This document shows, piece by piece, positions 18,884-20,143 of a stretch of DNA of 20,143 nt. The position numbers were made by a program, and so were the translations under genes. Numbering within the stretch: the stretch's first letter is position 1; the number at the start of each line of letters is the position of its first letter. The notes beneath the pieces were generated by a model. The model had not been told where the DNA came from. It searched no databases and saw nothing but the letters and a program-made list of their open reading frames with translations. Source of the DNA: a virus; IMG/VR virus record IMGVR_UViG_3300006734_000053, positions 1 to 20,143 of that record; one strand, 5' to 3'.

Positions 18884-19092
18884 GCCAAGCACGACTAATG
18901 AAGATCCACGACGCAGCCACCTATCTTGGCATGAGCGTGACCAAGCTGAAATCCAAGGGCCTGCCCGTCCGGCGCGACGGCGGCAACGTCCTCTATGACC
19001 GCCTGGACCTTGACGACTACGCGGACAACCTGCCGTATGACGGTAAACAGCAATCGGAGGGCGTAGAGGAATGGCAAAAGGCGTTCGACTAA
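18880..19092 (+). CDS. xis: Excisionase-type helix-turn-helix protein
   Basis: 70 residues from ATG 18880 (ATGA overlap). It is a MerR-like winged helix: MKIHDAATYLGMSVTKLKSK, then GLPVRRDGGNVLYDRLDLDD, the pattern of excisionases and AlpA-type regulators. Its place directly before the integrase, which it overlaps by 22 bases, supports a role as recombination directionality factor. A regulator of the integrase is the alternative. Confidence 0.75.
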   Translation: MSQARLMKIHDAATYLGMSVTKLKSKGLPVRRDGGNVLYDRLDLDDYADNLPYDGKQQSEGVEEWQKAFD

Positions 19093-20102
19093 AAGGCATC
19101 AAGGTCGTCACGAAGCCCAACGGCAAGCGGTATGTTTACCGCCGCGTAAGGGGGCAATTCGTATCGCTGCCGGACCTGCCGGAGAACCACCCCGACTTTC
19201 TGCGGGCCTATGTCGATGCCGAGCATTACGCCCCGACAGACGGGACGCTTGCCAGCACGATCAAGCTATTCATTGCCTCGAATGACTTTAAACAGCGCAA
19301 GGAAAGCACCCGCAAGGTATGGAGGCGCAGGCTTGAGAAGATCGCAATGCAGTACGGCAGTTCGCCTATCGACAAGCTGACGACCGATCTAGTGAACAAG
19401 GCTATTCGCAAGGTATCCCCCGGCGCACAGCGGGGAGAGCGCACTATCTGGCGGGCTATCTTTGCCTTTGCGCAGTCCGAGTTCCTACGCAGTGACAACC
19501 CGGCCAAAGACGCCATGATAGGCAAGACAAAGGCCGTACCGCATGGCACATGGACGCCGGAGGACGTTGCCACCTTCCGCGCCCGCTGGCCTGTAGGGTC
19601 ACCAGAGCGCCAAGCCTTCGAGGTGATATACTGGACCGCTGCGCGATGCGTAGATGCGGCTGTGATAGGCTGGCAGCACGTTTCAGACGGGGTGCTGGAG
19701 TTCGTACAGGAGAAAACAGGGGGCACAGCCGTTGTGCCGATCACCGCGCCCGTCGCGTCGTATTTAGAGGCTGACCGCCGCTTGTTCCTGGAAGCCGCGT
19801 CACCTGATCTGCTTTTCATCCTCACGACCACGGGAAAGGGCCGATCTGTCAAAGCCCTAAGTCAGTTCGTAAGCCGCGCCGCCCGTGATGCTGGACTAGA
19901 GAGCCGGACAGCTCACGGCCTGCGCCGCGCACGCGCCGTAATCCTCGCTGAAAACGGGTGGACGCCTCACCAAATCGGTGCATGGACGGGGCATGAATCC
20001 TTGGCCGAGGTCAGCCATTACACCCGCGATGCGAACAAAAGGAGCATGGTTGTTGGCAACCACGTTGGAAACTCCGGCAATGTGAAGCGGTTTCCGTCAT
20101 AA
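19071..20102 (+). CDS. int: Tyrosine recombinase (phage integrase)
   Basis: 343 residues that join phage and host DNA at the attachment site. The C-terminal catalytic domain shows the full set: R192 (TAARCVDAAV), K215 (QEKTGG), H282 and R285 (HGLRR), H308 (TGHES) and the nucleophile Y317 (HYTRDA). Before it are an N-terminal arm part (about 1-60) and a core-binding helical domain (about 60-160: STIKLFIASNDFKQRKESTR). GGAGG precedes the ATG. Int is last in the rightward operon and ends 24 bases before a probable attachment site. Confidence 0.93.
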   Translation: MAKGVRLKGIKVVTKPNGKRYVYRRVRGQFVSLPDLPENHPDFLRAYVDAEHYAPTDGTLASTIKLFIASNDFKQRKESTRKVWRRRLEKIAMQYGSSPIDKLTTDLVNKAIRKVSPGAQRGERTIWRAIFAFAQSEFLRSDNPAKDAMIGKTKAVPHGTWTPEDVATFRARWPVGSPERQAFEVIYWTAARCVDAAVIGWQHVSDGVLEFVQEKTGGTAVVPITAPVASYLEADRRLFLEAASPDLLFILTTTGKGRSVKALSQFVSRAARDAGLESRTAHGLRRARAVILAENGWTPHQIGAWTGHESLAEVSHYTRDANKRSMVVGNHVGNSGNVKRFPS

Positions 20103-20126
20103 AAATAAGGGGTTTGAAGGCGTTTA

Positions 20127-20143
20127 TGGCGGACCCTAGAGGA
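20127..20143 (-). other. Probable attachment site: 3' end of a tRNA gene (cut by window edge)
   Basis: Read on the minus strand, the last 17 bases are TCCTCTAGGGTCCGCCA, which has the form of a tRNA 3' end: part of the T stem, an acceptor strand AGGGTCC, a discriminator G and an encoded CCA. Integrases commonly use tRNA 3' ends as attachment sites, and this one lies right behind int. The rest of the tRNA is outside the window, so its identity cannot be given. Confidence 0.55.

Noticed and set aside
1-20143. A CRISPR array, insertion sequence or restriction system
   Set aside because: No regularly spaced repeats of 25-40 bases, no transposase frame, and no restriction endonuclease next to the methyltransferase are visible.

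Overview
The window is the regulatory, replication, recombination and packaging part of a temperate tailed phage (prophage) in an alphaproteobacterium, most likely of the Rhodobacteraceae type. The basis is GC-rich coding DNA with tight operons, a DUF2312/GapR-type gene (an alphaproteobacterial family), and a standard set of phage genes: terminase, portal, RusA, ERF, SSB, NinB, excisionase and integrase. Nothing in the window looks like a host gene except the last 17 bases. These read, on the minus strand, like the 3' end of a tRNA including CCA, and are probably an attachment site beside the integrase.

The layout is a mirror image of phage lambda. A repressor (10611-10898, plus) sits in an immunity region (about 10517-11132) with copies of an operator, TTAGAC-N4-GTCTAA, on both sides. 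Leftward (minus strand, 10516 down to 1) run a Cro-like gene, small regulators, a DNA methyltransferase, a RusA resolvase, a DUF1376 replication protein with a probable helicase loader, many small accessory genes, a possible late regulator, a GIY-YIG gene, small and large terminase, a DUF4055 portal and a cut-off head gene. Rightward (plus strand, 11133-20102) run small genes, ERF annealase, a DEDDy exonuclease, GapR, an HNH endonuclease, SSB, NinB, a Ref-like nuclease, a block of small Cys-rich and accessory genes, excisionase and integrase. Nearly every junction in both operons is an ATGA, GTGA or TGATG overlap, so translation is probably coupled along the whole length. Several real genes are only 33-58 codons long.

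The most unusual stretch is the 790-base gene-free interval 3331-4120 between the GIY-YIG gene and the small terminase gene. It starts with a good sigma-70-like promoter (4124-4096, minus) and is full of stems. These include a perfect 12-bp inverted repeat (3941-4012) abutting a second 7-bp helix, and a five-way junction with two GAAA tetraloops (3677-3788). G.U pairs and GNRA loops point to the minus strand as the RNA strand. I read it as a candidate large structured phage RNA, or a very structured terminase leader. Near its terS end are three direct repeats with an exact 11-bp period, a candidate terminase recognition site.

A second unusual feature is the HNH gene at 13861-14412. Its first 11 codons match the start of SSB, and the ssb gene that follows carries a second, differently coded copy of the same start. 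This looks like a homing gene that captured the ssb start and brought a recoded replacement.
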